Shown: positions 1-5,963 of the stretch, in pieces
How the letters are laid out: every line of letters begins with the position of its first letter
Numbering within the stretch: position 1 is the stretch's first letter
Source: Streptosporangiaceae bacterium
Lineage (GTDB): Bacteria; Actinomycetota; Actinomycetes; Streptosporangiales; Streptosporangiaceae
Assembly: GCA_025934635.1 (NCBI GenBank)
Contig: JAICWX010000434.1
Location: 1 to 6,156 of the forward strand
Reading direction: 5' to 3'
Length of the DNA stretch: 6,156 nt
Notes under the pieces: generated by a model
Seen by the model: only the letters and a program-made list of their open reading frames with translations
Told to the model about the DNA's origin: nothing
Databases searched by the model: none
Translations under genes and position numbers: made by a program

Positions 1-532
1 CGCCGTCGTGGCCCGGGCCGACCACGCCATCGCCAGCCAGTTCGGGGACAGCCGGTTCGTCACCGCCCTGCTGTGCGACCTGGACCTGGCCAGCGGGCTG
101 CTGAGCTGGATTCCCTGCGGTCACCCGCCGCCGCTGCTGATTCGCGGGAACCGGACCGTCAAGGAACTGGCCCGTGCCCCTCAGCCTCCGCTGGGCCTGG
201 CCGGCGGCCGGGAACGGGAACGCGGCGACGGCGGAACGCACTACGACGCGGCCCCCGTCGTGCCGTACACGGAAAAGCTGGAACCCGGCGACCGCGTGCT
301 GTTCTACACCGATGGCGTGACCGAAGGCCGGACGGCGGACGGCACTCCGTTCGGCCTTCGGCGGCTCAGCGAATTCATCATCCGACACGGTGCGGGCCTG
401 CCCGCCCCCGAGACGATGCGCCGCCTCAACCGGGCCATCGTCGGCTACCAGCACGGCCGGCTCCACGACGACGCCACCGTTGTCCTGGTGGAGTGGCAGC
501 CCAGCGAGGCCGGTCACGATCTCACGCCTTGA
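1..532 (+). CDS. SpoIIE/PP2C-family serine phosphatase, C-terminal part (5' end outside window)
   Basis: This is the C-terminal part of a PPM/SpoIIE-type protein serine phosphatase (RsbU/SpoIIE class). Such enzymes dephosphorylate anti-anti-sigma proteins in partner-switching control of stress or developmental sigma factors. The frame is open from base 2; the GTG at 8 is merely the first possible start, and the family fold needs more N-terminal sequence, so the gene begins upstream. Counting from that GTG, FVTALL (17-22), the GHPPPLL segment (38-44), PPLGL (60-64), PGDRVLFYTDGVTE (93-106, D102 a likely metal ligand) and the terminal DDATVVLVEW (154-163, with metal-binding Asp) follow the usual family order. 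A charged, Gly/Arg-rich stretch (66-78) between the LGL and PGDR motifs looks like a variable loop. Sensor domains (PAS, GAF, HAMP) often precede this domain but cannot be seen here. A hairpin follows the stop by about 20 bases. Family is confident; the specific substrate is unknown. Confidence 0.9.
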   Translation, partial: AVVARADHAIASQFGDSRFVTALLCDLDLASGLLSWIPCGHPPPLLIRGNRTVKELARAPQPPLGLAGGRERERGDGGTHYDAAPVVPYTEKLEPGDRVLFYTDGVTEGRTADGTPFGLRRLSEFIIRHGAGLPAPETMRRLNRAIVGYQHGRLHDDATVVLVEWQPSEAGHDLTP

Positions 533-551
533 CGCGCGGAACCGGGGTTTT

Positions 552-574
552 CGCCCTGCCCGCCGGGCAGGGCG
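552..574 (+). terminator. GC-rich hairpin after the phosphatase gene
   Basis: A perfect 10-bp stem (552-561 with 565-574) closes a 3-base GCC loop, beginning 20 bases after the phosphatase stop. There is no U-tract on the 3' side in the + direction (a TTTT lies just before the stem). This is the form many actinomycete terminators take. A second, weaker hairpin (GCCGGC arms, 598-603 with 609-614) lies just downstream. Position and stem length support termination; efficiency cannot be judged. Confidence 0.6.
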
Positions 575-668
575 GCCGCCTCATGCTGACACCGTCCGCC
601 GGCTCCTCGCCGGCACGCGGCGCACCGTCTCGGCCGTGTGCGGGGTCACACGGCGGCAAACGGCTCAG

Positions 669-711
669 TGCTGTACTTAGTACGCAATGCTTGATAAAGT
701 TAGCATAATGT
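669..711 (+). promoter_or_regulatory. AT-rich palindromic patch, probable promoter/operator of the phasin-like gene
   Basis: An AT-rich island of about 40 bases sits in an otherwise GC-rich intergenic region. It holds the perfect odd palindrome GTACTTAGTAC (673-683), flanked by TGC and GCA (669-671, 684-686, one base off symmetry). A second dyad with ATGCT/AGCAT arms (687-691, 702-706) surrounds a 10-base spacer. CATAAT at 704-709 could be a -10 hexamer, but no good -35 lies at the right distance, so an activator-dependent or alternative-sigma promoter is possible. The palindrome would lie near the -35 position of such a promoter, a usual place for a regulator dimer. TTAGCA at 700-705 recalls half of a CIRCE heat-shock operator, but the partner half is absent. 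The promoter role is inferred from composition and position. Confidence 0.4.
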
Positions 712-755
712 CCTCGGAGATCCCGGATAGGGACGCAATGAAAGAGTTCACATGA
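687..755 (+). other. Possible leader mini-ORF overlapping the next start (ATGA)
   Basis: A small frame with three in-frame ATG codons (687, 708, 738) ends at TGA 753-755, overlapping the ATG of the phasin-like gene as ATGA. The peptide would be 22, 15 or 5 residues depending on the start. An in-frame TAG at 678-680 closes it upstream. If transcription starts downstream of a -10 at 704-709, only the five-codon version (ATG 738, preceded by GGATAGGGA at 725-733) is in the mRNA. The AAAGAG that would serve as ribosome binding site for the main gene lies inside this frame. That is the geometry of translational coupling. The peptide resembles nothing I know and may be a chance frame. Confidence 0.3.
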
Positions 756-1306
756 GTGTTACCGAACAATACAGCGAGGCGACGAGCCGGGCGGCCGGCG
801 CGATCGAGAAGGTCGCCGGCTTCTGGACGCAGGGCGCGCGGACGCTGAGCAGTCAGTGGCTTCCCGGACTGCCGCAGGTCGACCTGGTCCCGGCCGTCGA
901 GCGCTACTTCGAGTTCGTGCAGAAGACCGTAGACGTCAGCCGTGACCTCACCATCAAGTTCGCGGCAGCGGGAAACAAGCTGTCCGGCGCAGCCCGTGAG
1001 CGGGCCGGGTCGGCCGGCGATCTCGTCCGCGAGCAGGCCGGGTCAGCCCGTGACCTCGTGCACGAGCAGGCCGGCAAGGCCGAGCAGGCCGCCCGCAACC
1101 AGGCCGAGCAGGCCCAGCGGGAACTGGCCCGCGAAGCCCGCAAGGCCGAACGCGACCAAGCCCGGCAGGCTCACGAGAAGGCCCGCGAGCGCTATGAGGG
1201 CAAGACCAAGGCCGAGCTGAGCGACCAGCTGGAGCGGCGCAGCCTGCCCAGGACCGGCACCGTCGACGAGCTCATCGAGCGCCTGGTCGAGGCCGACGGC
1301 AAGTAA
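752..1306 (+). CDS. Phasin-like protein with 11-residue helical repeats and C-terminal SAP-like domain
   Basis: The protein has 184 residues. The start at ATG 752 is fixed by an in-frame TAG at 728-730 and by AAAGAG at 741-746. Residues 1-80 are phasin-like: amphipathic, with aromatics (W25, W36, Y52, F53, F55). Residues 82-114 hold three 11-residue units (RERAGSAGDLV, REQAGSARDLV, HEQAGKAEQAA), followed by an Ala/Glu/Arg/Lys-rich helix to about 148. Residues 152-181 (TKAELSDQLERRSLPRTGTV then DELIERLVEA) match the SAP motif, a small helix-extended-helix fold that binds nucleic acid. 11-mer repeats of this kind occur in LEA-type and lipid-surface-binding proteins. Phasins coat polyhydroxyalkanoate granules. 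No signal peptide or membrane segment is seen. The gene has its own promoter region and a strong terminator, so it is probably monocistronic. I infer a granule-, membrane- or nucleoid-associated stress protein; the N-terminal phasin call is weaker than the SAP call. Confidence 0.8.
   Translation: MSVTEQYSEATSRAAGAIEKVAGFWTQGARTLSSQWLPGLPQVDLVPAVERYFEFVQKTVDVSRDLTIKFAAAGNKLSGAARERAGSAGDLVREQAGSARDLVHEQAGKAEQAARNQAEQAQRELAREARKAERDQARQAHEKARERYEGKTKAELSDQLERRSLPRTGTVDELIERLVEADGK
995..1093 (+). repeat. Three tandem 33-base units encoding 11-residue repeats
   Basis: Three consecutive 33-base units (995-1027, 1028-1060, 1061-1093) encode residues 82-114 of the phasin-like protein. The DNA itself repeats: GAGCAGGCCGG occurs at 1031 and again at 1064, exactly 33 bases on. 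The first two units are nearly identical at the protein level and the third has begun to diverge. The run suggests expansion by duplication of an 11-codon unit. Confidence 0.75.
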
Positions 1307-1339
1307 CAAGCCACGTCGGCCCGATCCCCGGGGATTCAG

Positions 1340-1381
1340 GACGCCGGGGCCGGAAGGGCAACCGCTGCCGGCCCCGGCGTC
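1340..1381 (+). terminator. Strong 14-bp hairpin terminator after the phasin-like gene
   Basis: Bases 1340-1353 (GACGCCGGGGCCGG) pair perfectly with 1368-1381, giving a 14-bp, nearly all-GC stem around a 14-base loop, 33 bases after the stop codon. There is no U-tract downstream. A separate 12-base palindrome, ATCCCCGGGGAT (1324-1335), lies just before it. The remaining 169 bases up to the HAD gene show no recognisable gene, and I see no convincing -35/-10 pair there. Confidence 0.75.
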
Positions 1382-1550
1382 ATTGGCATAGCGCGGTGCA
1401 GTTCAGGCGTCCCAGCGGTTCCGGTCATGGGATCGCCGCGAGCCTGCCCGCGAGTGGACGGCCCTGCTGCTGGCCGGCCCGCGCCTGGCCTGGCCGCGGC
1501 CCATTGCCGAATGTGCGGTTAGGCACGGAGGCGGCGGGTAGCGGCCGCGC

Positions 1551-2216
1551 GTGACTGACTCCACCATTGCCGTCCTCGACATTGACGGGACGCTCATCGA
1601 TTCCAATTACCAGCATGCGCTCGCCTGGTACCGGGCACTGCGCCTGGTGGGCGAGACCTATCCGGTGTGGCGGCTGCACCGGCTGATCGGCATGGGCGGG
1701 GACCAGGTGCCGACGGCTATCGGAGGTGAGGACCTGGAGCGCCGGCTGGGCGATCAGGCCCGGGAGCAGCAGGGCAAGGAGGTCGACGCGCTGCTCGAGG
1801 AGATGGCGCCGTTGCCCGGTGCCCGCAACCTGCTCGTAGCCATCAAAGAGCGTGGTCACCGGCTCGTGCTGGCAAGCTCCGGTCAGCAGCGCCACGTGGA
1901 CGTCTTCCTGGACAAGCTGGACGCCCGCGGCATCGCCGACGACTGGACGAGCAGCGCCGACGTCGAGGCGTCCAAGCCGGCACCGGACCTGCTGCAGGTG
2001 GCATTGAAGAAGCTGGGCGCGCCGCCGGACGCATCGAGCGTGATGGTCGGCGACTCGGTGTGGGACGTCGAGGCGGCGAAGAAAGCCGGGATGCCGGCGA
2101 TCGTCGTCCGCTCCGGCGGTTTCGGGGACGACGAGCTCCGCAAGGCCGGCGCCATCGCCATCTATGACACCCCCGGTGACCTCGCGAAGGCACTAGACGA
2201 CACCCCCCTCGCCTGA
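1551..2216 (+). CDS. HAD-superfamily hydrolase (phosphoglycolate phosphatase-like, subfamily I)
   Basis: This 221-residue protein carries all four haloacid dehalogenase motifs. Motif I is LDIDGTLIDSN (9-19; nucleophile D10, acid/base D12). Motif II is LASSG (107-111). Motif III is K142 in SKPAPD. Motif IV is GDSVWDVEAA (167-176; D168, D172 for Mg2+). The segment between motif I and about residue 88 is a helical C1-type cap, as in phosphoglycolate phosphatase, beta-phosphoglucomutase and small-sugar phosphatases. The enzyme is therefore expected to be a soluble Mg2+-dependent phosphohydrolase on a small phosphoester. An in-frame TAG at 1539-1541 leaves GTG 1551 as the only plausible start. The purine-rich GGAGGCGGCGGG (1527-1538) upstream supplies the ribosome binding site, with longer than ideal spacing. 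The transketolase gene starts 86 bases downstream on the same strand, so a sugar-phosphate substrate is plausible, but the substrate cannot be read from sequence. Confidence 0.9.
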   Translation: MTDSTIAVLDIDGTLIDSNYQHALAWYRALRLVGETYPVWRLHRLIGMGGDQVPTAIGGEDLERRLGDQAREQQGKEVDALLEEMAPLPGARNLLVAIKERGHRLVLASSGQQRHVDVFLDKLDARGIADDWTSSADVEASKPAPDLLQVALKKLGAPPDASSVMVGDSVWDVEAAKKAGMPAIVVRSGGFGDDELRKAGAIAIYDTPGDLAKALDDTPLA

Positions 2217-2238
2217 CGTCACCGCCGCCGCCGGGCCT

Positions 2239-2262
2239 CGGCCGGATTCGGCCGTCCGGCTG
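2239..2262 (+). other. Small hairpin between the HAD and transketolase genes
   Basis: Two overlapping pairings are possible: CGGCCG arms (2239-2244 with 2249-2254, loop GATT) or GCCGGA/TCCGGC (2241-2246 with 2255-2260). The stems are short and no U-tract follows. It could attenuate read-through or protect an mRNA end, but in DNA of this composition it may be chance. It does not rule out co-transcription of the HAD gene with tkt-tal. Confidence 0.25.
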
Positions 2263-2284
2263 AAAGCGTGTCACGGCCATACCC

Positions 2285-2291
2285 AAGGGAG
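2285..2291 (+). promoter_or_regulatory. Ribosome binding site of transketolase
   Basis: AAGGGAG lies 11 bases before ATG 2303 and supports that start. This matters because the protein then has an N-terminal extension before the conserved core. The next candidate, ATG 2429, has only a purine run immediately adjacent to it, too close to act. Confidence 0.6.
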
Positions 2292-2302
2292 CACCGCAAC
2301 CG

Positions 2303-4603
2303 ATGACCGCCAACCAGACAGACCCGGCTACGGGGACGAGGAGTACCCGTCCCGAGGCGCCGGCCGAGGCCGCGAGCGATGCGCCCACCGGCAACCCTGC
2401 CCAGCCGCGCCCCACTCTGCCCGAGGGGATGGGCGAGCTTGATCGCCGTGCGATCGACACCGTGCGCGTGCTGGCGATGGACGCCGTGCAGAAGGCCGGC
2501 AACGGTCATCCCGGCACCGCGATGAGCGTGGGTCCCACGGCCTATCTGCTGTTCCAGAAGTGGCTGCGTCATGACCCGGCCGATCCGAACTGGGCCGGCC
2601 GTGACCGTTTCGTCCTGTCGATGGGGCACTCGAGCCTCACCCTGTACATCCTGCTCTTCCTCTCCGGCTACGGCCTGGAACTCTCCGATCTGGAGGCGCT
2701 GCGCACCTGGGGGTACCGGACACCGGGCCATCCCGAGGTCAACCACACCCCGGGGGTGGAAACGACGACCGGCCCGCTGGGTCAGGGCGTCGGCAACGCC
2801 GTCGGCATGGCGATGGCCGCCCGCCGCGAGCGCGGCTTGCTGGACCCCGATGCCCCCGCGGGCGAGAGCGTGTTCGACCACACGGTCTGGGCGTTCGCCT
2901 CGGACGGCGACCTCGAGGAGGGTCTCAGCAGCGAGGCGTCGTCGCTGGCCGGTACCCAGGAGCTGGGGAACCTGGTCCTGGTCTACGACGCCAACCGGAT
3001 CTCGATCGAGGACAACACCAGCATCGCGTTCACTGAGGACGTCGGCGCGCGGTACGAGGCCTACGGCTGGCACGTGCAGCACGTCGGCGACGGCGAGGAC
3101 CTGGCGGCGGTCGACCGCGCCCTGGCCGCGGCCCAGGCGGAGATCAGCCGCCCGTCGCTGATCGTGCTGCGGACGATCATCGGCTGGCCCGCGCCGGGCA
3201 AGCAGAACACCGGCGCCGCCCACGGGTCGGCGCTGGGCGAGGACGAGGTCCGGGCGACCAAGGACATCCTCGGCTTCGACCCCGGCAAGACCTTCGAGGT
3301 CGCCCCGGAGGTGCTCGAGCACGCCCGCCAGGTCGCCGTCCGGGGCAAGCAGGCGCACACCCGGTGGCGGCAGCGCTTCGGTGCGTGGCGGGCTGGCCAT
3401 CCCGAGGGCGGCGCGCTGCTGGACCGGCTGTCCACCCGGACGCTGCCGGAGGGCTGGGCGGACGCCCTGCCGGCCTGGGACGCCGATCCGAAGGGCGTGG
3501 CCACCCGGAAGGCCTCCGGCGAGGTTCTCGCCGCCCTGTATCCGGTCCTGCCGGAGCTGTGGGGCGGTTCGGCCGACCTGGCGGAGAGTAACAACACCGC
3601 GGTCAAAGGGGCGCCCTCATTCCTGCCCGCGGACCGGCAGACCAAGATGTGGTCCGGCGGCCCGTACGGCCGCACACTCCACTTCGGCGTCCGCGAGCAC
3701 GCCATGGGCGCGATCATGAACGGCATCGCGCTGCACGGCGGGACCCGCGTGTACGGCGGCACGTTCCTGACCTTCTCCGATTACATGCGCGGTGCGGTCC
3801 GGCTGGCCGCGCTCATGCAGCTTCCGGTCACGTACGTGTGGACGCACGACTCCATCGGGCTGGGCGAGGACGGCCCCACCCACCAGCCGGTCGAGCACTA
3901 CGCGGCGCTGCGGGCCATCCCCGGCCTGGACTTCGTCCGCCCGGCCGACGCCAACGAGACCGCAGTGGCGTGGCGCACCATCCTCGAGCACAACGACCGC
4001 CCGGCCGGGCTCTCGCTGTCCCGGCAGAACCTGCCCGTCTTCGACCGCACGGAGTTCGCGTCGGCCGAGGGCGTCGCCAGGGGCGGGTACGTGCTGGCTG
4101 AGGCATCAGGCGGCACCCCCGAGGTCATTTTGATGGGCACCGGCTCCGAGGTGCAGATCGCCGTCGCCGCCCGCGAGGTGCTGGAGGCCGACGGCGTCCC
4201 GACGAGGGTCGTGTCGCTGCCGTGCTGGGAGTGGTTCGCGGCCCAGGACCGGGCCTACCGCGAGCAGGTGCTGCCGCCCGCAGTGCGCGCCCGGGTGAGC
4301 GTCGAGGCCGGCGTGCCCATGGGCTGGCGGGAGTTCGTCGGCGACGCCGGCCGGATCGTCGGCCTGGACCACTTCGGCGCCAGCGCCGCCTACACCGTGC
4401 TGTACGAGCAGTTCGGCCTCACCGCCGATGCGGTCGTCGTCGCGGCGCGAGAAAGCCTGGATGCCGCCGGAGCACCGCCAGCCCGCCCCGGCCGGCCCGG
4501 ACAGCGCCGGCGTCCTGCACACCCCCACCGGCGATCGCTGATCCGCCCCATTTCCCGTCCCCGAGCCCGGAAGGCACTGTCATGGCACCAAACCAGAAGC
4601 TAG
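2303..4603 (+). CDS. tkt: Transketolase (thiamine diphosphate-dependent); C-terminal tail apparently frameshifted
   Basis: Transketolase moves two-carbon ketol units between sugar phosphates (for example xylulose-5-P to ribose-5-P or erythrose-4-P) in the cytosolic non-oxidative pentose phosphate pathway. The 766-residue reading shows the whole fold. The ThDP-binding half has GHP (H69), GHS (H109), GPLGQG (157-162), DGDLEEG (201-207), N231 and AAHG (H307). The pyrimidine-binding half has GGSADL (421-426), the activating Glu in REHAMG (E465), [15 protein letters not shown] (515-529; H527), LSRQNLP (572-578) and the C-terminal LDHFG (688-692). Residues 1-44 are a Pro/Ala/Thr-rich low-complexity extension before the conserved [14 protein letters not shown]. 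After about residue 722 the frame loses its G/C third-position bias and becomes Arg/Pro-rich, while the +1 frame has normal codon use and stops at 4539-4541, 40 bases before the transaldolase ATG. As written, the gene instead overlaps transaldolase by 22 bases. The catalytic core is intact, so activity is expected. The gene forms a pair with tal downstream. Confidence 0.96.
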   Translation: MTANQTDPATGTRSTRPEAPAEAASDAPTGNPAQPRPTLPEGMGELDRRAIDTVRVLAMDAVQKAGNGHPGTAMSVGPTAYLLFQKWLRHDPADPNWAGRDRFVLSMGHSSLTLYILLFLSGYGLELSDLEALRTWGYRTPGHPEVNHTPGVETTTGPLGQGVGNAVGMAMAARRERGLLDPDAPAGESVFDHTVWAFASDGDLEEGLSSEASSLAGTQELGNLVLVYDANRISIEDNTSIAFTEDVGARYEAYGWHVQHVGDGEDLAAVDRALAAAQAEISRPSLIVLRTIIGWPAPGKQNTGAAHGSALGEDEVRATKDILGFDPGKTFEVAPEVLEHARQVAVRGKQAHTRWRQRFGAWRAGHPEGGALLDRLSTRTLPEGWADALPAWDADPKGVATRKASGEVLAALYPVLPELWGGSADLAESNNTAVKGAPSFLPADRQTKMWSGGPYGRTLHFGVREHAMGAIMNGIALHGGTRVYGGTFLTFSDYMRGAVRLAALMQLPVTYVWTHDSIGLGEDGPTHQPVEHYAALRAIPGLDFVRPADANETAVAWRTILEHNDRPAGLSLSRQNLPVFDRTEFASAEGVARGGYVLAEASGGTPEVILMGTGSEVQIAVAAREVLEADGVPTRVVSLPCWEWFAAQDRAYREQVLPPAVRARVSVEAGVPMGWREFVGDAGRIVGLDHFGASAAYTVLYEQFGLTADAVVVAARESLDAAGAPPARPGRPGQRRRPAHPHRRSLIRPISRPRARKALSWHQTRS
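4569..4574 (+). promoter_or_regulatory. Ribosome binding site fixing the transaldolase start
   Basis: GGAAGG lies 7 bases before ATG 4582, ideal spacing. It decides that start against the much longer open frame reaching back into the transketolase gene. As sequenced, it lies inside the altered 3' tail of transketolase. Confidence 0.75.
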
Positions 4604-5682
4604 CCGAGTTGTCGGAAGCCGGGGTCGCCGTCTGGCTCGATGACCTCTCCCGCGACCGTATCCGCAGCGGCGACCTGCAGTCACTGGTCGACGACTACTC
4701 CGTCGTGGGCGTCACCACGAACCCGACCATCTTCGCCGCCGCGATCAGCGCCTCCGGCTCCTACGACGACCAGGTACACGCGATGGCCGTCCGCAAGGTC
4801 AGCGTCGGGGAGGCACTGCGGACCATCACCGCCGCTGACGTCCGAGACGCCTGCGACCTGCTCACCCCGGTGGCGCAGCGCACCGGCCGCGACGGCCGGG
4901 TGTCACTGGAGGTGGCTCCCGGGCTGGCGCACGACACTGACGCCACCGCCGCGGAGGCGGCTCACCTGTGGTGGCTGGTCGACCGGCCCAACCTGTTCAT
5001 CAAGATCCCGGCGACGCAGGAAGGGCTGGCCGCGATCACTACGTCCATTGCCCAGGGCATCAGCGTCAACGTCACTCTCATCTTCAGTCCCGGGCGGTAC
5101 CGGGCGGTCATGGACGCCTACCTGTCCGGACTGGAGCAGCGCGTGCAAGACGGCGGATCGCTGACCGGGATCGAGTCAGTGGCCTCCTTCTTCGTTTCCC
5201 GCGTGGACACCGAAATCGACCGGCGGCTGGACAAGGCCGGCGCGGACCCCTCCCTCAAGGGCAAGGCCGCGCTGGCGAACGCACAACTCGCCTACCAGGC
5301 CTACGAGGAGGTCTTCTCCTCCGGCCGGTGGCGCGCACTGAAGGCGAAGGGCGCCAGCCCACAGCGCCCGCTGTGGGCCTCGACCGGCGTGAAGAACCAG
5401 GACTACCCCGACACCCTCTACGTCAGCGACCTCATCGCGCCGGACACGGTGAACACCATGCCGGAGAAGACCTTGAAGTCCTACGGCGATCACGGCAGCC
5501 CAGGCAAGCCCATCCAGAAGACCTACGACGAGGCCGCCCAGGTCATGGAAGCCGTCGCCGATGCCGGTATCGACCTCGACGATGTCTTCGGAGTCCTCGA
5601 GGACGAGGGCATCCAGAAGTTCGCCAGCTCCTGGGACGAACTCACCAAGTCAGTCCGCTCGGAACTCGAAGACAAGAAATAA
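4582..5682 (+). CDS. tal: Transaldolase
   Basis: Transaldolase transfers a dihydroxyacetone unit from sedoheptulose-7-P to glyceraldehyde-3-P, giving erythrose-4-P and fructose-6-P. It works with transketolase in the non-oxidative pentose phosphate pathway. The protein has 366 residues, the length of the larger bacterial (actinobacterial-type) form. It opens with [13 protein letters not shown] (15-27), with D20/D21 near the catalytic Asp position. The TTNPTIF loop is at 45-51, SLEV with E109 at 108-111, and the Schiff-base lysine K141 in LFIKIPAT (138-145). [10 protein letters not shown] is at 161-170, ASFFVSRVD at 201-209 and WASTGVKN at 265-272 (phosphate-binding Ser). No essential motif is missing. 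ATG 4582 is chosen because of its GGAAGG ribosome binding site and because the family begins there; the frame continues open upstream only as a shadow of tkt. Co-transcription with tkt is near certain. Downstream is a convergent ChaB gene. Confidence 0.97.
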   Translation: MAPNQKLAELSEAGVAVWLDDLSRDRIRSGDLQSLVDDYSVVGVTTNPTIFAAAISASGSYDDQVHAMAVRKVSVGEALRTITAADVRDACDLLTPVAQRTGRDGRVSLEVAPGLAHDTDATAAEAAHLWWLVDRPNLFIKIPATQEGLAAITTSIAQGISVNVTLIFSPGRYRAVMDAYLSGLEQRVQDGGSLTGIESVASFFVSRVDTEIDRRLDKAGADPSLKGKAALANAQLAYQAYEEVFSSGRWRALKAKGASPQRPLWASTGVKNQDYPDTLYVSDLIAPDTVNTMPEKTLKSYGDHGSPGKPIQKTYDEAAQVMEAVADAGIDLDDVFGVLEDEGIQKFASSWDELTKSVRSELEDKK

Positions 5683-5704
5683 GCGACCTCATCAACCGAC
5701 ACAG

Positions 5705-5720
5705 CAGGTGACCGCACCTG
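5705..5720 (+). other. Small hairpin just after transaldolase
   Basis: CAGGTG (5705-5710) pairs with CACCTG (5715-5720) around a four-base ACCG loop, 22 bases after the tal stop. The stem is only 6 bp with no U-tract, so it is more likely a 3'-end stabilising element or chance than the main terminator. Confidence 0.3.
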
Positions 5721-5758
5721 GCCGATACGACCGGCGCGAAGGCAGGAGTGACGTCCAC

Positions 5759-5813
5759 AAAGGAGGAGCCGCATCGTTCTCTGTCCCTCTCCCGGACATT
5801 GACACCGGGACAG
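5759..5813 (+). other. Orphan Shine-Dalgarno sequence followed by two competing hairpins
   Basis: AAAGGAGG (5759-5766) is a near-perfect complement of the 16S rRNA 3' end, yet no ATG, GTG or TTG lies within 5-15 bases. Shortly after it are two mutually exclusive stems: TCCCGG/CCGGGA (5790-5795 with 5805-5810) and CTGTCCC/GGGACAG (5781-5787 with 5807-5813). This could be the remnant of a lost small gene's 5' end or a transcribed regulatory element. No coding sequence is supported here. Confidence 0.3.
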
Positions 5814-5844
5814 GAACCTTCCTGGCGGAGCGGGCCTCCTAGCA

Positions 5845-5867
5845 GCGCCCCGTGGGCGCCTTGTCTT
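5845..5867 (+). terminator. Probable rho-independent terminator of the tkt-tal transcript
   Basis: GCGCCC (5845-5850) pairs with GGGCGC (5854-5859) around a three-base loop. It is followed by the U-rich CTTGTCTT (5860-5867). This is the only hairpin in the window with a U-rich 3' flank on the + strand. It lies 162 bases after the tal stop, so an earlier end is also possible. Confidence 0.5.
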
Positions 5868-5871
5868 ACCG

Positions 5872-5894
5872 GGCGGCGCGGCACCTGCGCCGCC
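5872..5894. terminator. Hairpin between convergent tal and chaB-like genes
   Basis: GGCGGCGC (5872-5879) pairs perfectly with GCGCCGCC (5887-5894) around a 7-base loop. It lies between two convergent genes, 69 bases beyond the stop of the - strand gene, so it could terminate from either side. No clear U-tract is present on either strand. Confidence 0.45.
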
Positions 5895-5963
5895 TATCGG
5901 AGCCGCCCAGGTCCGTATCTTCAGGTCCGGAACTGCCATGGTGTGCCAGGAGATCAGCAGATG

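Noticed and set aside
73..708. + strand frame of 211 residues overlapping the phosphatase
   Set aside because: Arg/Pro-rich shadow in another frame of the phosphatase gene, running on through the terminator and intergenic region.
699..709. Possible CIRCE (HrcA) operator
   Set aside because: Only a TTAGCA-like half is present; the required GAGTGCTAA partner is absent at the right spacing.
1043..1309. Hydrophobic Leu/Gly/Ala-rich - strand frame that looks like a membrane protein
   Set aside because: It is the antisense of the repetitive Ala/Glu/Gln codons of the phasin-like gene, which gives Leu/Gly/Ala automatically.
1403..1895. - strand frames in and before the start of the HAD gene
   Set aside because: Mostly antisense to the HAD gene, with no family motifs; the intergenic part shows no independent coding signal.
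2219..3400. 393-residue open frame on the - strand opposite transketolase
   Set aside because: Long antisense frames are usual in GC-rich coding DNA; its composition is that of a shadow and it shows no family motifs.
4222..4581. Upstream extension of the transaldolase frame to GTG 4222, giving a 486-residue protein
   Set aside because: The extra 120 residues are Arg/Gly/Pro-rich shadow of tkt; the transaldolase family starts at ATG 4582, which has its own GGAAGG site.
5523..5939. - strand frame of 138 residues spanning the tal end and the intergenic region
   Set aside because: Half of it is antisense to tal, the rest shows no recognisable family or coding bias, and it crosses the probable terminators.
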